A DNA stretch of 64,000 nt from the NCBI GenBank assembly GCA_001642005.1, contig LWCA01000006.1, positions 1-64,000 on the forward strand, given 5' to 3'. Numbering within the stretch: position 1 is the first letter of the stretch; each line of letters starts with the position of its first letter. The translations under genes and the position numbers were made by a program. The notes under the pieces were generated by a model, which did no database searches, had not been told where the DNA came from, and was given only the letters and a program-made list of their open reading frames with translations. This stretch comes from Intoshia linei. Its lineage: Eukaryota > Orthonectida > Rhopaluridae. Below are positions 26,041 to 41,000 of this stretch, in pieces.

Positions 26041-29000
26041 ATGGACGTTAAAATTGTTTCTAATGTTAACCAAGAAAAAATTGACAAGGAAGATGACAGT
26101 TTTAACCAAACCTACAAAAACCTCAGCTCTGTCAGAGAAATCCCACAAAATGTGTCAATTATTTTTGAGAGGTCTAGGATAAAAGCTCTAGCAGGTATTT
26201 TTAGTTTTGATTGGGGTTTCAAGTTTTAATTAGGAGAACGAGAAAAAGTTCAAAAAAAAACTTTCACTAAATGGATAAATTTGCATTTAAATAGAATAGG
26301 GTATCGAATGATTGATTTGTATGTAGACATTCAAGATGGACGATTATTATTAAAATTATTGGAAGTATTATCTGGAGACAAATTGGTATTTAACTTTTCG
26401 TGAACAATTAATTATTTTATCCAGTATTGATTCATATTTTTCCTCTCACTTAAAGTTTAAACTGTTTTTAGCCCAAACCGACTAAAGGAAATATGAGAAT
26501 ACATTGTCTAGAAAATGTTGACAAGTGTTTGTCTTTTTTAATTTACAAAAGGTAATTTATAAATTCATGCGGTAATGTTTATTTATTGCAATTTATATTA
26601 TTTACGCATCATGTAATTTTATATAAATTTGTTTAAAATAAGATTACATTTCAAAAATAAACGGGTAATGACGTTTATACATATGTCTTATTTTTACATC
26701 TTTATTGAAATTATATATCGATATACTACAATGTAGATTTTACATTAATTATTTGTATATTGATTTTTAAAATATCTTTAAAAATTTTCTAAAAAATATG
26801 GATCATCTATTCCAGTTATAATACACATTGGATACCTTTTTGATTCTAGTTTAATTTGTCGCTAATGGAATTTTTAATTAAAATAATGAATAATTAAGGT
26901 TTCGTTTTGTATGTTTTTGAATTGGGTAATCGTACATACTAAAATTATTAAATTTATGTTTGATTTTTGATTATTACATTTCTCGCAAATTATTCAAGTA
27001 CAGTTAGTAATTTATGTAAAATTAAAAAATGAAGGGAGAATCATAAAAATATACACAAAAATAAAATTTTTTCCATTAAATATTTAATTATGATTAAAAT
27101 TTAAAATGTATGCCTACAGTTTAAATAAAGTCTTAATATATTTATTGTTATAATATTGCATATGCATTATTGAGCATTGATTATTTTAATTTTATTATGT
27201 CATTAAATTATAAAACCCCCAAATAACGGAATTTGTATACTTGAAAAAAATGCGTTTTTTTCGTTGACGAGGAATCTCATTAATCAGGACATAGAAATTG
27301 AAATGTTGTTTTTACTTTAATCATTCACTTCAACTGTGGTTTGAGACTATTTGTAATATAGGCAATGATATATTTTAATGTTTTACAATTTAAATTGTCG
27401 ATATTGTAATTAGAAACGAAATTGAAAATGTTTACATGTATCAAATGTCACATAATACTAAATTTGATAACTTTTTAATTTAAAATTATGTAAAAGTGAT
27501 ATAAGTTATAATTTATAATTATTATTTTTTAATTATATATTCGATTTTAATTCTTTTGACGTTTTTTTTGAATTTATAATAACTTGAAGATTTTAGTATT
27601 ATTAATCTTAAATTTTTTTTTAAGTTTTATCAATTACAAACCCTTCAAAAATATGTTTATATGCTTGCGTTGGTGAACTAATGTAATAATTCTCAACTCT
27701 TTTTGTGGAAAGAGCGTCAACGCCAACTAGAAATTGGAAAATAGATCTAAAATATTTTTTCGTAAAGATGCGTAGTGTCATATAGCCTCTAGCCACCTAT
27801 CTAATGATCTTGGCTTGACATTTTAAATTTAATTCCCAACATGGTTATCAATCATCTTATGATATTCATGAATAAATTTTTTTAATGCTTAATAAAAATG
27901 ACACCACAATATTACTAAAATTTATACGAGACTCCGAAGAGGTCTCGCTACAGTAAATTCGGTAATAGCGAACTCCTTCAATTTTTTCAATTAAATTTAA
28001 ATTTCTTGAGTTACCGTAAAATTGACTTAAATGTTTATAAAATAGAGATTAATTCAGAAAGAAATTTTTTTTGAACACTGAGGATTTTATGGGTGACCGG
28101 TTGAGAAGCACTGCAATATTCAGTACTACTTAAATGTGATTTCAAATTTTTTTCCTGTTTTAGTAGTTGCAATGATGAAAAAATTTAATTACATGGTTTT
28201 ACACTGAATCTGTTTCTTTTAATTTAATTTTTTAAAGGTGTGTTAAAAAAGTCAAATGTGTATTTTTAACACAAAAACACACTTTTTACCATCACTGGTG
28301 TGGGATATGGCTAATGATTATGATTTCCAAGGAATTTGGTCCCGGTTTTTTTCTTAATTATACTCAATAGCTGTGGTCCAGTTCGTAAAATCCCTTTAGG
28401 ATTGGCGTTGTCTGCAATTTTACAGTCAAAATAAAATTAAAAAATGCATTAAAGTTTAACTTAAACTACACATGTATTTATGATAAATTTTTTTTAATTA
28501 TTGATATTTGAATCAATTAAATGTTAAATCCTAAAAATAAATATCTGGATTGAATCATTAATTTTAACCTTAGTTATTAATAATGATAAAAGTATTGTAA
28601 AGATGATTTATAAATATTGCGCATTAAGGATTAACCTGTATTATAAGATTAAAATGTTATAACATTGCGCAGTGTATAGTATGCATTATATAAAATTGTT
28701 CAGTATATATTTTTTACAATCAATATGAATGTATCAATGATTTAAACTGATTGGGCGAACGTTTAACATGATATATTCAATAATATGAACTATTACATAA
28801 AATTATAAAATAATTTCTAATAATTTTTCCGATACTGTATATTGATTTTTATATTGTTTTTTTATTTGTTGTTAAATTATAAACGTGAATAAGATTAAAG
28901 TTTTAATCACAAATACAATAATCTTAAAAAAACTGTAATAGTATGTAATTGCTTGTTATATACGTTAGAAGTGTTTTTATCAAGATATAATGTTATTACA

Positions 29001-32000
29001 AAATGGTCAACTTGTTATTTTTTACGCCTTATCACATAGTAAATTTATATAATACTGTAAATTCTGACTTTAAAGCAGATAATAAATTTATTTGATTATA
29101 ATTATAAAATAATATTTAAAAAATTATGTACTTTTATTGTATGTACGACGTCCGTATACTGAATTTGTTACGTCCATTATTATCTGGTTGGACGTCACTT
29201 TATAATACACATTAATTTTGATTCATATTACAATGGTTTCAAATGGTGATGCTCGGAAAATTTTTCAAAATAATATGACTCGCCACGTATGTAAGTTTGA
29301 CATGGATGTGGTACAGACTGTAGTGTTAATATTTCCGAAGAAACCATTGATATGCAGTTGTGGACAAAAAAAGTGAAAGTAGAGTTAGAAAAGTTTAATT
29401 AATTATTTAATTATTTGTACTTTCTCCATGGCCCTAAAACACATCTAGAACTTTTGAATATACATGTAATGTACTTATAGCAAGATTTTTGGTAGTTCTG
29501 TGAACATTTCTTTAAGCTTCAATATATTTGTAGGGCATTTTTCCCTAATTTTTCTCTTCATAAGTGCTAATAACGTTTCAATTGGGTTAAGATTAGGACT
29601 TTGAGCTGTCCATGGCAATAATTCTATATTATTATTTATGAAATATTGCTTCGAAAATCTAATTATATGACAGGAAGCACCGCGTCCTGTTGGAACACAT
29701 AATCGAATAAGTTTATCATTTAGAGGCCCTTTGGAGACTAATGCTGAGAATATTTATGTATTCACTTGAATTTATGGTTTTATCCACAATTTTTAACTTT
29801 CCAGCCCTTTTGTACGAAAAACAACCCCATACATTACACTACCAAATCAAAAATTTTTTTAGGTTCTATATTTTTTTGTGCTGTCTTTGTTTTTTTCCAT
29901 ACTACTAAAAACATGTAACATTATTTTTGATTCATCCGACCAAATAACTTTTTTCCAAAATTCGTTGGGTTTTACAATAAATGATAAAGATAGATTGTTT
30001 CGCTTAAGCCTATTATTTTCGGAAATATAAGATGACTTTATTGAGAAACATATATTAAATCCAATTGCTTATAATATCTCTTAACACTTCTTGAAGAAAT
30101 ATCAATATTAAAATCTGTTTTACCTGATAGCATATTTTAACTGAATTTGTTTTTTTTCCATTCAATAATATTGATCATGATGATTTATTTTGGAGGATAA
30201 TTTCAAAGTTAATTTTGAAGATCTACTGGAATAATATTTACGCGCCAGCTTACCGCCTTTCTCATATTTTTTTAGCCATTTTATTCACACCATTAAGAGA
30301 ATATATCAGGTTATTATATATTCGTTTTTGATATTTTCGTTTGTGTCGTTCCTGTGACCCACATGCCAATGACTCTTTCCTGATTTATTTTAGAGTATTT
30401 TTAAATTAGAATATTCAAATTTTAATGACTGATAAATGAAATTTCACTTTTTTTTGACAAGGGTCATGGAATAGTATTGACTAATTGTTCAAAATAAATA
30501 TGGCATATACCTAAATTGCTGAGCAGCTTCATTATTATATCAATACTTTTTTCTGTTATATTAATTAAAAACTTCCTTATGCTTTATTTTAAACTTTTAC
30601 TTTTTTTTGTTCACAACTGTATACAAAAAATCATTCAGCGGCCAACGGGACCATAAAATTAACGCTTATATTTGCGGTCTTTTATTAATCTTATCAAGAT
30701 GCGAAATAAATATATAAACACGTAATGCGGCTCTTCTATTATAATAGAAGAGCCGCATTAAATAATTATAGAAGAATTATGTTTCATATTAATTTTATTC
30801 TTAGAGTTCACCTTGAAAACATTGGTGCAATAGACATTGTTGACGGAAATAATACGATAACATTAGGTTTAATATGGACAATAATTCTAAGATTTCAGGT
30901 ATACTATTTATTTTATTGTATATTTAACGTCAAATTTCTGGCTACCTTGATTATTCTGTCAGCTTGTTGCAATTGATGTGTAATTGACATTTTATAATTT
31001 ACTTGTCATCATTTTTGGTAAAATTAACCCGAATAACTAATATGATTCACACATCTTTTAAAAGTAGTTGACTTTTATGTAGCATGAATTAAGTTTTTGA
31101 ATTCATTATTGATTTATTTTGTCATAAGTTTTTTCGATATTATCAGATTCGCTCCATCCAAGACATACGTTTATATATTTTAGGTGTATGCATACTTTAT
31201 AAAGCAATATACAGTACATTAGTTGATTTATAAGGTTTTTATAAAATTTTTAGTTGATTGGATTAGGTGTTATTTTTAGGCAAAATTAAATTGTAAATCC
31301 TTGAGTTTTAAATAACTAGACAAGAATTCATTTTTTTCAGGAAGTTATGTTACTATACCAAAAATTTTTAATTTTAAAATAGGTATTCTCTACAGATAGG
31401 TAATTATAGAATAATTTATTAAATGTTATATTTTCATTTCATTTCCTATGTTCATTAGATTTGTATATCTTAAAGACTTTCGAGCATATTTAATCTAGTT
31501 TAATCTCCTCAACACGATCCAAATGAAAACATTAGTGTTTTATTTTAAAATGTATTAATGATGTAAAAAATTAACCTAGTAGTAAACTGTGTATGCTCGT
31601 TACTATTTGGTCAGAATATATAAAAGTATATAAAACTTTGAATTACACAAACTAATCGATAATTTAGTTTGAATTGATATCTACAATTATTAATGTGTTT
31701 AGATCCAAGAAATAAAAATTGAAATGGAATCTAGTGAAACAAAGAACGCTAAAGACGCTCTTCTATTATGGTGCCAAATAAAAACTGCACCTTACAAAAA
31801 TGTAAATGTAAATAATTTTACCAGTAGTTGGAGAAATGGATTGGCATTTTCTGCTCTTATACATCGCCACAGGTACAATTTCAGCTAGTAATAAGGCCAA
31901 TTTAATTTATTAATGTAGTTGTAGTAGATGTAAGTTTATTATTATAATAACTAAATATAGACCCGATTTGATTGACTATAATAATTTGAACAAAGAAAGA

Positions 32001-35000
32001 GCAGTGGAAAATTTAAACCTTGCTTTTGATATCGCTGATAAAAAACTTGGACTTGTGCGACTATTGGACGCCGAAGGTTAGAAATTATAATGTATAATCC
32101 CTTATCACGACGGGATAATTAATGGCCCATAATTATAATGTTAAGATATGATTATAATGATATGATTTGAACAACGATTAAATCATTAATCGGAATTTAA
32201 AATTTTTAACATAAAAACTAATAATCCTTACTTATATAATATGCTACGCGATTTATGTTTGTGTGCGTGTGTTCCATTTTATTGAAATAACTACCAGTCT
32301 TAGAATTTTATAAAGTCCACATTTCAATTACATATTTTTCCGGGACATATAATAAGATAAATTTCAAACTGACATCTTACAGGTCAAAAACCCCAATTGT
32401 CCTTTATTTTGAAAATCAAACAACTTGGAAAATCTAAAAAAATATATACGGTGATACGGATTTTAGAATCATAAATTTAAATTTAAAAAAATTATATCTT
32501 CAGGGCCAAAACCACAAATTACCCTTTTTTTATAACGAAAACAGCCCTAGAATTTAAACAAATTTACAGATTGTACAGTTGTATCCTGTTAACACACAAA
32601 ATTTTCAATCCGAATAAGTAATGACTTCACGGTCAAAAAAGTATTTTAGTATTCATATATAAATTTTTGAAAATCCGATTATTCGAAATATATTTTGATT
32701 GTAAGCGATTAACCGGGTTTTATATGATTAACCGATTATACCGAGAGACCTCTTCGTCTTTTTTACTTTTTTTGTAAATTCCCACAACTGACTAAATGTG
32801 TTTTAAATCCATTTTCTCATATTCTACGTTGAAAAATTTAGTAAAGAGGAGGTAGAATCCTTTTATAACGCTGATGTGAATAAGCTTAAGAATCAGTGCT
32901 CTGTAGTAATTCTTTTTAGTTTTTTAATATAATTAAAATTTTAATTAGATGTTGCTATTGATGTGCCTGATGACAAAAGTATTCTGACCTATATTGTAAC
33001 CCTTTACCATTACTTTTCAAAGACCAAAAGTGACAACGTGTATAGTAAACGAATCGGAAAAGTAATTTCGATATTTCGATTTTAAAATTATTTTTGTAAA
33101 GGTTATTGGTCAACAAATTGAAATTGCGAAAAAATGTAATAATTACGAAATTTTGATTGAACAATTATTGAAATGGATCCAAGAAAAGATTAAAGAATTT
33201 GATAATATGGAACTGGCCAACAATTTAAAAAGTTTAGTAGTGCAATTATCAGATTTCATGACTTATATTAAAACTGTCAAACCTGAAAAGTAATTGTAAA
33301 CTACATTTTTTTATTTTATTTAAATTTTAGATACAATGAAATTAGTAATGTAGAATCGCTTTTATTTTCGATTCAGAGTTTTTTAAGCTACAGAAAACAA
33401 AAACCGTACATTTGTAAACCTGGCCACGCAATTTTGGATTTATTTAATGCTTGGGAAAAATTAGAATTGTCTGAGTACCATTATGAATTGAGGGTTCATC
33501 AAGAAATGATTAAGTAATTATTTGTTTAATTCAATTTTGTAAATATATTATTAAATTTTAGACAAGAAAAATTAAATCGATTAGCGACTAGGTTTGATAA
33601 TAAGGCATCCATTCGAGAGGCTTGGTTAGCAGAAAATCAAAGATTGGTTTTGGAGGAAAGTTTTGTAAATGATAAATATTCATCTTGTGATTCAGCAATT
33701 AAAAAACACGAAGCAATGGAAACTGATATTAAAACGTTCCAAGAAAGAATCCAAACAATTGTTATTATCTCTGATCAACTTTGCCATGATCAATATTATG
33801 ATACTGACCGTATTTTATCTAGGTAATTTTCATTGATTTATCCACAATGTTGAATATTTCAATTTTCATTGGGTTTCTGTATAAGAATACTTTGATATAA
33901 TGTTGATAAAATATGATTCAATTAATACGTATTTTTATTAAAGAGGGTTGACTGTATTAGGCTTTAATTCATTGATTCGATTTCAAATAGTGTACGTCCG
34001 TACACTGCCCCATTTCAAAATATTTATTTTTTTTGGTCGCAAATAAACATGATAAAATGAAAGGTTTTTTCTCATAAAATTTGGTAAATCGTGTTTTTCA
34101 AAAAAAAATTTCAAAAAAATATAGGTAAAAGTCGATTTTTTCCTGAGTGTTTGAAATGGTTTTTTTTATTAAATTTTATTTATGGTGGGATAAAAGTGTG
34201 ATTTTTGAAATAATAATGTAGAGATCGTCAGAGGTGGCGAAAGTGCGGTCTTCTGAACATATATTTATTAATTAATTTTTTTTATTTATTATATTATTAA
34301 AATATTAATTTTTGGTAAAATAAGATTTTTCAGCAAAATATTGGTAAAAGCGGTGTTTTCCTTAAGGGTTAGTAAAATTTGGTTTTTTCTTTTGGGATGA
34401 GATGGATGGATTTTTTCCCTTAAGGTTTGGTAAAATTTTGTTTTTTTTCATAAAATTTTACTAAATTGAATAAAATATGCTAAAAATTTATTATTTACCC
34501 CTAATAAAATTAATTACCTCTTGGGTCACCAATAATCCCCATGAAAAGCACTGCTGTATTTGATTAAATTTTATTTAGAAAGGTGCGGCCTAATTAATTT
34601 TATATTTTTTTTAGAAAAGACAACATTATGCGTTTGTGGAATTATTTATTAACCTTAGTAGAAAAGCGTCACCTTCGAATAGAAATGTTGATAAAAATTC
34701 GTGATTTGAACCAGAAAATTGGATCCATTATAAACATTATATTTTCTCTATCAAAACAATTACAAAGTAACGATACCGTGGATTTTACAGATGATATGTT
34801 AGAACGTCACACACAAGTAGAATCAGATATTAGAGCATTATTAAAAAAATATGAACAAGTAAAAAGCAATATCAAATCAGTAATAAATGAACTTGACAGT
34901 TATATTGCGGAAAAAAAAGATAGTGACGATACATTTGTAGACTCGTTCCACGAAGTAAAATTAGAATCTGAAGAGGAAAATAAAAATTCAAATGTGAAAA

Positions 35001-38000
35001 TTCCAGACGTCAGAGAGTTTATAAACCAAAAGAAATATTTACTGGACCGCAAAGAAGACGTTGACCAGGCTTGGACTTCCATGTGTGCATTGTTCACAAA
35101 TCAAGGTAAAAACTTGTCAAATTTAAAATTTAAGTGGCAGTTTTTACAAGAATTGCAAATTAAAAAGGAATATATCAATGAAACAATGCTAATTGTTTTA
35201 AATTATGGTACACATTACGACGATGAAACTGTTTGCAAAACTGAGCTGAGTCTAATAAAGTACACTGAATCTGAAAATAAAACGTTATATGTTGAATTGG
35301 AAAATTTATTTAATTTATTGAATGAAAACGAAACTTTAAGTGACACTGATTTAAACGATGTTAATAAAGAAATTGGTGTTGTAAAGAAGTTGTGGAAAGA
35401 ACTGAGAGAAATTGTAAATAAAAAAAAAGATGAACTTGGTGCTGTGTTGGGTATAAAAGAGTATATAAATGAGATTATGGAAACATACAGTATTATGAGT
35501 GGATATTTGCAAGAAGTGTCACATAAAGCTAAAACAAACGTGGTTGATCTTTCCAAGGAGCAAAAATTGTTGGATGAGAATATTTTTTACTCTAAAAGTC
35601 TTTCGAAAAAGTTTGATTTGCAAAAACAAAATTTTATCAATTTAGAAAAGAAAAAATCTTTGTTAAATCCTTCTTTGATATTAAAATATGGCATTGAGGC
35701 TCATTTGAACAAGTGTGATAAAATTGTGCAAATTTGTGAGACTACAATTAAAGCGTATACTGACCATTTGATTGGTTTTAAAGATTTTTATACTATTCTG
35801 GATGAACACGATATTGTGTATTCTTGGATAACGAGTAAATGTAACATTGTTAACGAAATATTGAATTCTTTCAATATAAAAGAAGTTGACGACTTAGAAA
35901 CAATGTTAACCGTTCAGAACAGTTATACATTATTAAATCACCTAAAGTGCTTGAATATGCTAAGTGATCAAATTAATCAAAAATTTTTAAATATGGACCT
36001 AATCGATAATCGGATCAATCAGTTGAATAACAATGTGACAAAACAAGACAAAATATTTACTGATGAAAATTTGTCAAACGTTGGCAAGAATTCTGTTAAC
36101 TATTTGAACAATTCAACCAAGGGTGTTAGGAAACGCTTGACCGGTCTTCAAGAAATTGTTGTAAAGGGAAAAACAGACTTGTTTTATTTACAATCTATTG
36201 TATCTTGGATTTTAAATTCTAACCATTTGAAAAAAGTTATACGCGATAAACTCGACATTACGAATCAGCAAGATGATTCCAATAAGTTAAAAACTGCCAT
36301 AGATATGGAGAAAAGGTCTGGAGGTTTGGAGGAAAATATATCTTCCATCAGCAAAACTGTAAATTTACATTTCGATGAATCTGACAAGTTAGCTTTTAAT
36401 AATAACGAAAATTTGTCTCAAAATTATTCCAATATTTATGAAAATTATGTTAAACCAAGCAAATCGGAAATTATGGATTTGTTAAATAAATTAACAGATG
36501 CGTTGAGTCAAAATGAGTGGTGGATATGTGAAGCCAAAAAACTGAAAAAAATTATGGATAGTATAAATGCTTTGAATTTATCTTTGAATGAAGTGAATAG
36601 TAAAATTTACTGTATCAATGTTAACTCTGAAGAAATTTTAGAAGAGTCAAATTTCACGTCCAAGATAATGGATTTAAAACTTGAAAATGATAAAAATAAT
36701 GAAATTGAGTTGGAATTTGAAAGTGATGTAGATAATTTGAATAAAATTAAATTTGATCGACGTAATATTGAAATTCAAGAATTTCTCCCAGAATTAAACT
36801 CTTTGGACAATGAAATAACTGCAATTTCATCAAAAACTGATACAATCAACGAAAAAATTGAAACATTTAAAAGTCTCTACCCGCAGCTAATACGACTTTA
36901 CCAATTTTATAAAAATTTTAAACAACAGGAAAATTTTATTAAGAAATGCAGTAGAGTCTATAATTACGACATTAGTCCAATAAAATCAATCGATGTGGTT
37001 GAAAACATGTTGAATGAATATAAAAAGTTTAATGAAGCAAATTCACCAAATTATCAAAATTTGGATAATATTATTGATGAAACCATCCAGAAGGAATCTG
37101 CACAGGACGAATTTGATTTTTGTTTCAAAGATAAAGAGGAAAGTAAATTGAATGATTTAATTAATTTGCGAAATCAATGTAAAGAAGATTCCAAGAATTA
37201 TAAAAATTTACTGACTGTGAAACTGAAATGGTTGTTATTTTTAGAAAATTCTGATAATATCCATGATTATATTGATGATAAAATTGAGTACGTCAAAGAC
37301 TTGGATTTGTCTAAAAATGACGAAAATTTGATTAAAAATTACAGATTTCTCAAAACTACTGTAAAAGATATTGAATACAACACAATTAATTTCAATAATC
37401 TTTCACGCGATAGCGATATTCTTGGTAAAGAGTACCCCGAATTAAAAAATGATTTAAATGCGGAAATTGATAAAATTGGTCAAAAATATACACGTTTAAA
37501 TGGTCTGATTGAAGATAGAAATCAAAAGTATTACGATTTAAATAGAGATGTTATTTTGACTGAAAACTGTCAAGACATTGAAAAATGGATAGAATGCGTT
37601 GAAAACAATGAAAATGTAGAATGTGGTGCTTATGATGATCGAGGGGATTTAAATAATTTAATGCTGCAACAAAAAGTATATTTAAGTTGATTTGTTCATT
37701 TTAAATTTATAGGAAATTGAAAACGAATATACCATTAAATGTACAGGTATAAATCATTTATTAGCAGAATGTGACAAGATAGATAATGATGGCAAACAGG
37801 CAGATTTACAGGATAGGTGCAGAACTATCAAAGAAAAGTTGTGGTGTATAATGGATTATAATGTTTACTTTAGATTAAATACGTTGGATGAACCTTTAAA
37901 GACAAAACGTAATGATATCGAATCATCTAGAAATATTAAATGTATCAATCGAGAATTGACTGAAATTGAAAAGTGGATAGATTTTAAAAATCAAAATTTG

Positions 38001-41000
38001 AACGATATTCAACCGGGTAATTTTATTTTTATATTGAAAATGTTTAAATATATACATTTTAAGAAGACTGCTATTTTTAATTCAATATTAAAATCGTTCT
38101 GATAATGATTCTATTGTTATACTACATTATCCTAACTTGTGTTACATTTATGTTATCTATATACGTCAAATTTTAAAAATTATTATTTATTTAAATATGC
38201 AATATGTATTTTATTATATTAAATAACAACTGTATCGACATGAAATCTATCTATATTTAAGGTAAGAGTTTATTATTAGCCCTTTTATGATATTTTGTAA
38301 ATTGAACTTTTTTTCTGACTCAACCGCGGCACTGTACCCAAATCTAAGTGTCCAGCAAAAAATTTTTGTTAATTTGTCGTTATTTTATAAACATTTAAGT
38401 TTATTTGATAGTAAGGTATACAACTCATAAGCCATGAAGCTATACAGTGAATCAACAGTATTAATGGGGTTGGTAATGACTTGAATTTTCAGTATTAAAA
38501 TCTACCGTACCTTTTCTATGGGCGTCTACTTAAATCCAACCATTTTACTAAAAATCAAAATTTATCTATCATGTGATTATGATAATTATGGTAAAACTGG
38601 AACTTTTCTGATTTGACGATTCTCCAATGTGACATATATTTGTTCTGTCTCTTAGACTGAGAGTGTCAGTGCACTTAGATCTGTACTTTATCATATTTTT
38701 TAAGAGAGTGGTTTCCGATTCAAATAGTGTACAAATGCAAATAAACCCATTTCAAAATATTTATATTTTTTTTGGACTTCAAAGGAAACATGAAATATAA
38801 AAAAATTATGAAGATACGAAATTTTTTTTCTCATAAGGTTTGATAAAATTGTATTTTTTATTTTGGGTTTTAGATTAAAAAATTGTTACTTTTAAGATAT
38901 GGCAAAATCGGATTTTTCAAAAAAATATCGGTAAAAGTCGATTTTTTCCTGAGGGGTGAAAATGGTATTTTTATTAAATTTTATTAATTATGCGATCAAA
39001 AGTGGGATTTTTGAAATAATAATATAGCAGTCGTATAGGGTCTAGACTCTAGACTGTGGGATAAATTCTAAACATTTGGTAACTCTAATAAGTATTTAAA
39101 ATTCTATAAAAATAAACAAAAGTTTATAAAATTTTTTTTATGTTTTATTTGAATCTCACGGACCCCAGACATATAGTTTTGGACTCCAATTTGGAACCAC
39201 TGGTTCTGCCGAATTTTCTGAAACTCGAACATTAAATTTCCACCAAATTAATCCGAGCGCATACACGAACTTTTAAAATCTTGTCAACACGTTGCCAATT
39301 TTGTTTTCGGTTGTGTCGAATCGTGTTACAGACCTCAACCTAATGCGTTTAGTGCAAATTTTAGAAAATGTAATTAAAAATACTGGCAATGTCGGGATCG
39401 GGTGACCACCATGTTATGTAGCTTATTATTAATTAAAATTGCGCTGAAGCACCCTAGAAAATTCTTTAATCAAAGTTAAATTCCTATATGTGAAAATCAA
39501 CTAAATATTGTTGATGAATGGAAACATTAACTTTGACGACAATTCGATCTTTCCTTCGATTTTTTTTTGAAATTTTTATGGGTATCGAAAATAAATTTAT
39601 TAATTTCTATTTTGTAACAAGTATATAATAAAGTATGTTAATTTGTATTAATTAAAATTTAGATATTACATCAACAAATTTGCCTAGCCAGAAAAATTTA
39701 CTCATGTCTGTAAAAAACGATATAGAAGTTATGGAGCCTAGATATCAAGATTTATTAAAGGATTTTGAAAACAAACCAGCTTTATATAAAAAATCTCAAG
39801 AACTAAAAAGCAAGTGGGAAAATTTGAAAAATGAATACAAAGAAAAAGGTGCAAATTACGACAAAGTTAAAAATGTAAAATGTATAATTGATGACATGAA
39901 TGAAATACATTTGACGCTTAATGATCATAACGAAGGGTTGCCTGATTCTGGTTCTTGTAAAGATAAAAAAAGTGCACTTAAAGCCTTAAATGACATACAC
40001 ACATCAAAATCTAAAGTTGATTCATTAAACCCAGAAATTAGAAAAATGTCCTTAATTCTCGACGAATCGGAGGATCTCACTGATTATAGGTTTTGATACA
40101 TTTTAATGACTAGTTTAAAATAATTTTTTTACATTTTTAATTATTATTTAGAGATAAATTAAACGATGACTTGAATAATATATACACGCTACAAAAGGAT
40201 GTGTCTACCAGAATGATACAAAGGGAAAGTCAAATTTACTTTTTATTGGAAATGTTTGATTTGATGAACAGTTTTGAAAAATTTATTTCTTGGGTAGAAA
40301 GCCAAGAAAAGTATGCCAACCCTCAAGACGTCGGGAGAGATTATGAACATGCTATTGTATTTTATTATTATTTTAAAAATACTTATATATATTTAGTTGA
40401 TTTTGGAACATTTTGATGTATTTATAAAGACAAATACTTCGATTGGTTATGAAAAATTGACACATTTAAAAAAGTGTTTGCTAAGTTTGATTACACCCAA
40501 TTCTGACGTGTTTGATAATGGCGGATTTATTAAAGACTATGATGAAAAATTGACTGATATGCTGAATTCACTCTCAGAAGAGACCCTCGACGCTCACAGT
40601 TCTTTGTTAGTAGATAGATCATCAGAAGTATTTGACGATCTTTTAGAGTTGATGGCAAACCGTCGTCACATTTTGGAATTGTCTTTAGAATTTAACCATT
40701 ATTTATACTTGTGTGACTTGGCTTTGGATAAGTGCATGGAGAAAATGGAATTTTTCAGAAAATTAAAGCATAATGGTATTAACATTTTAAACACTCAAAA
40801 AAAACACAAAATTTACGTTAAGGATTTAAAACCCATTGAATTGTTTGTCGAAGGGTGTAACGAAAAGTATCATTCGTTGGTCGATCAATACTCTAATGGT
40901 AAAGAAGCTATAATAAAAGACAAAATAAAAATGGTAAATGACGCCTGGGCTGCTCTAATGAAAATGATAAACGAAAGAACTAGCAAACTGTCAGGTTCCG

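Noticed and set aside
30725-30976. 83-codon plus-strand open frame over spectrin exon 4
   Set aside because: It starts inside the perfect palindrome and reads through intron into exon 4 and beyond. Only 30805-30898 is coding, as part of beta-spectrin.
35215-35556. 113-codon antisense frame, and others inside spectrin exons (34900-35097, 40885-41151, 41575-41778, 42058-42246)
   Set aside because: Complement shadows of the long spectrin exons; the composition is what antisense of Lys/Asp/Glu codons gives.
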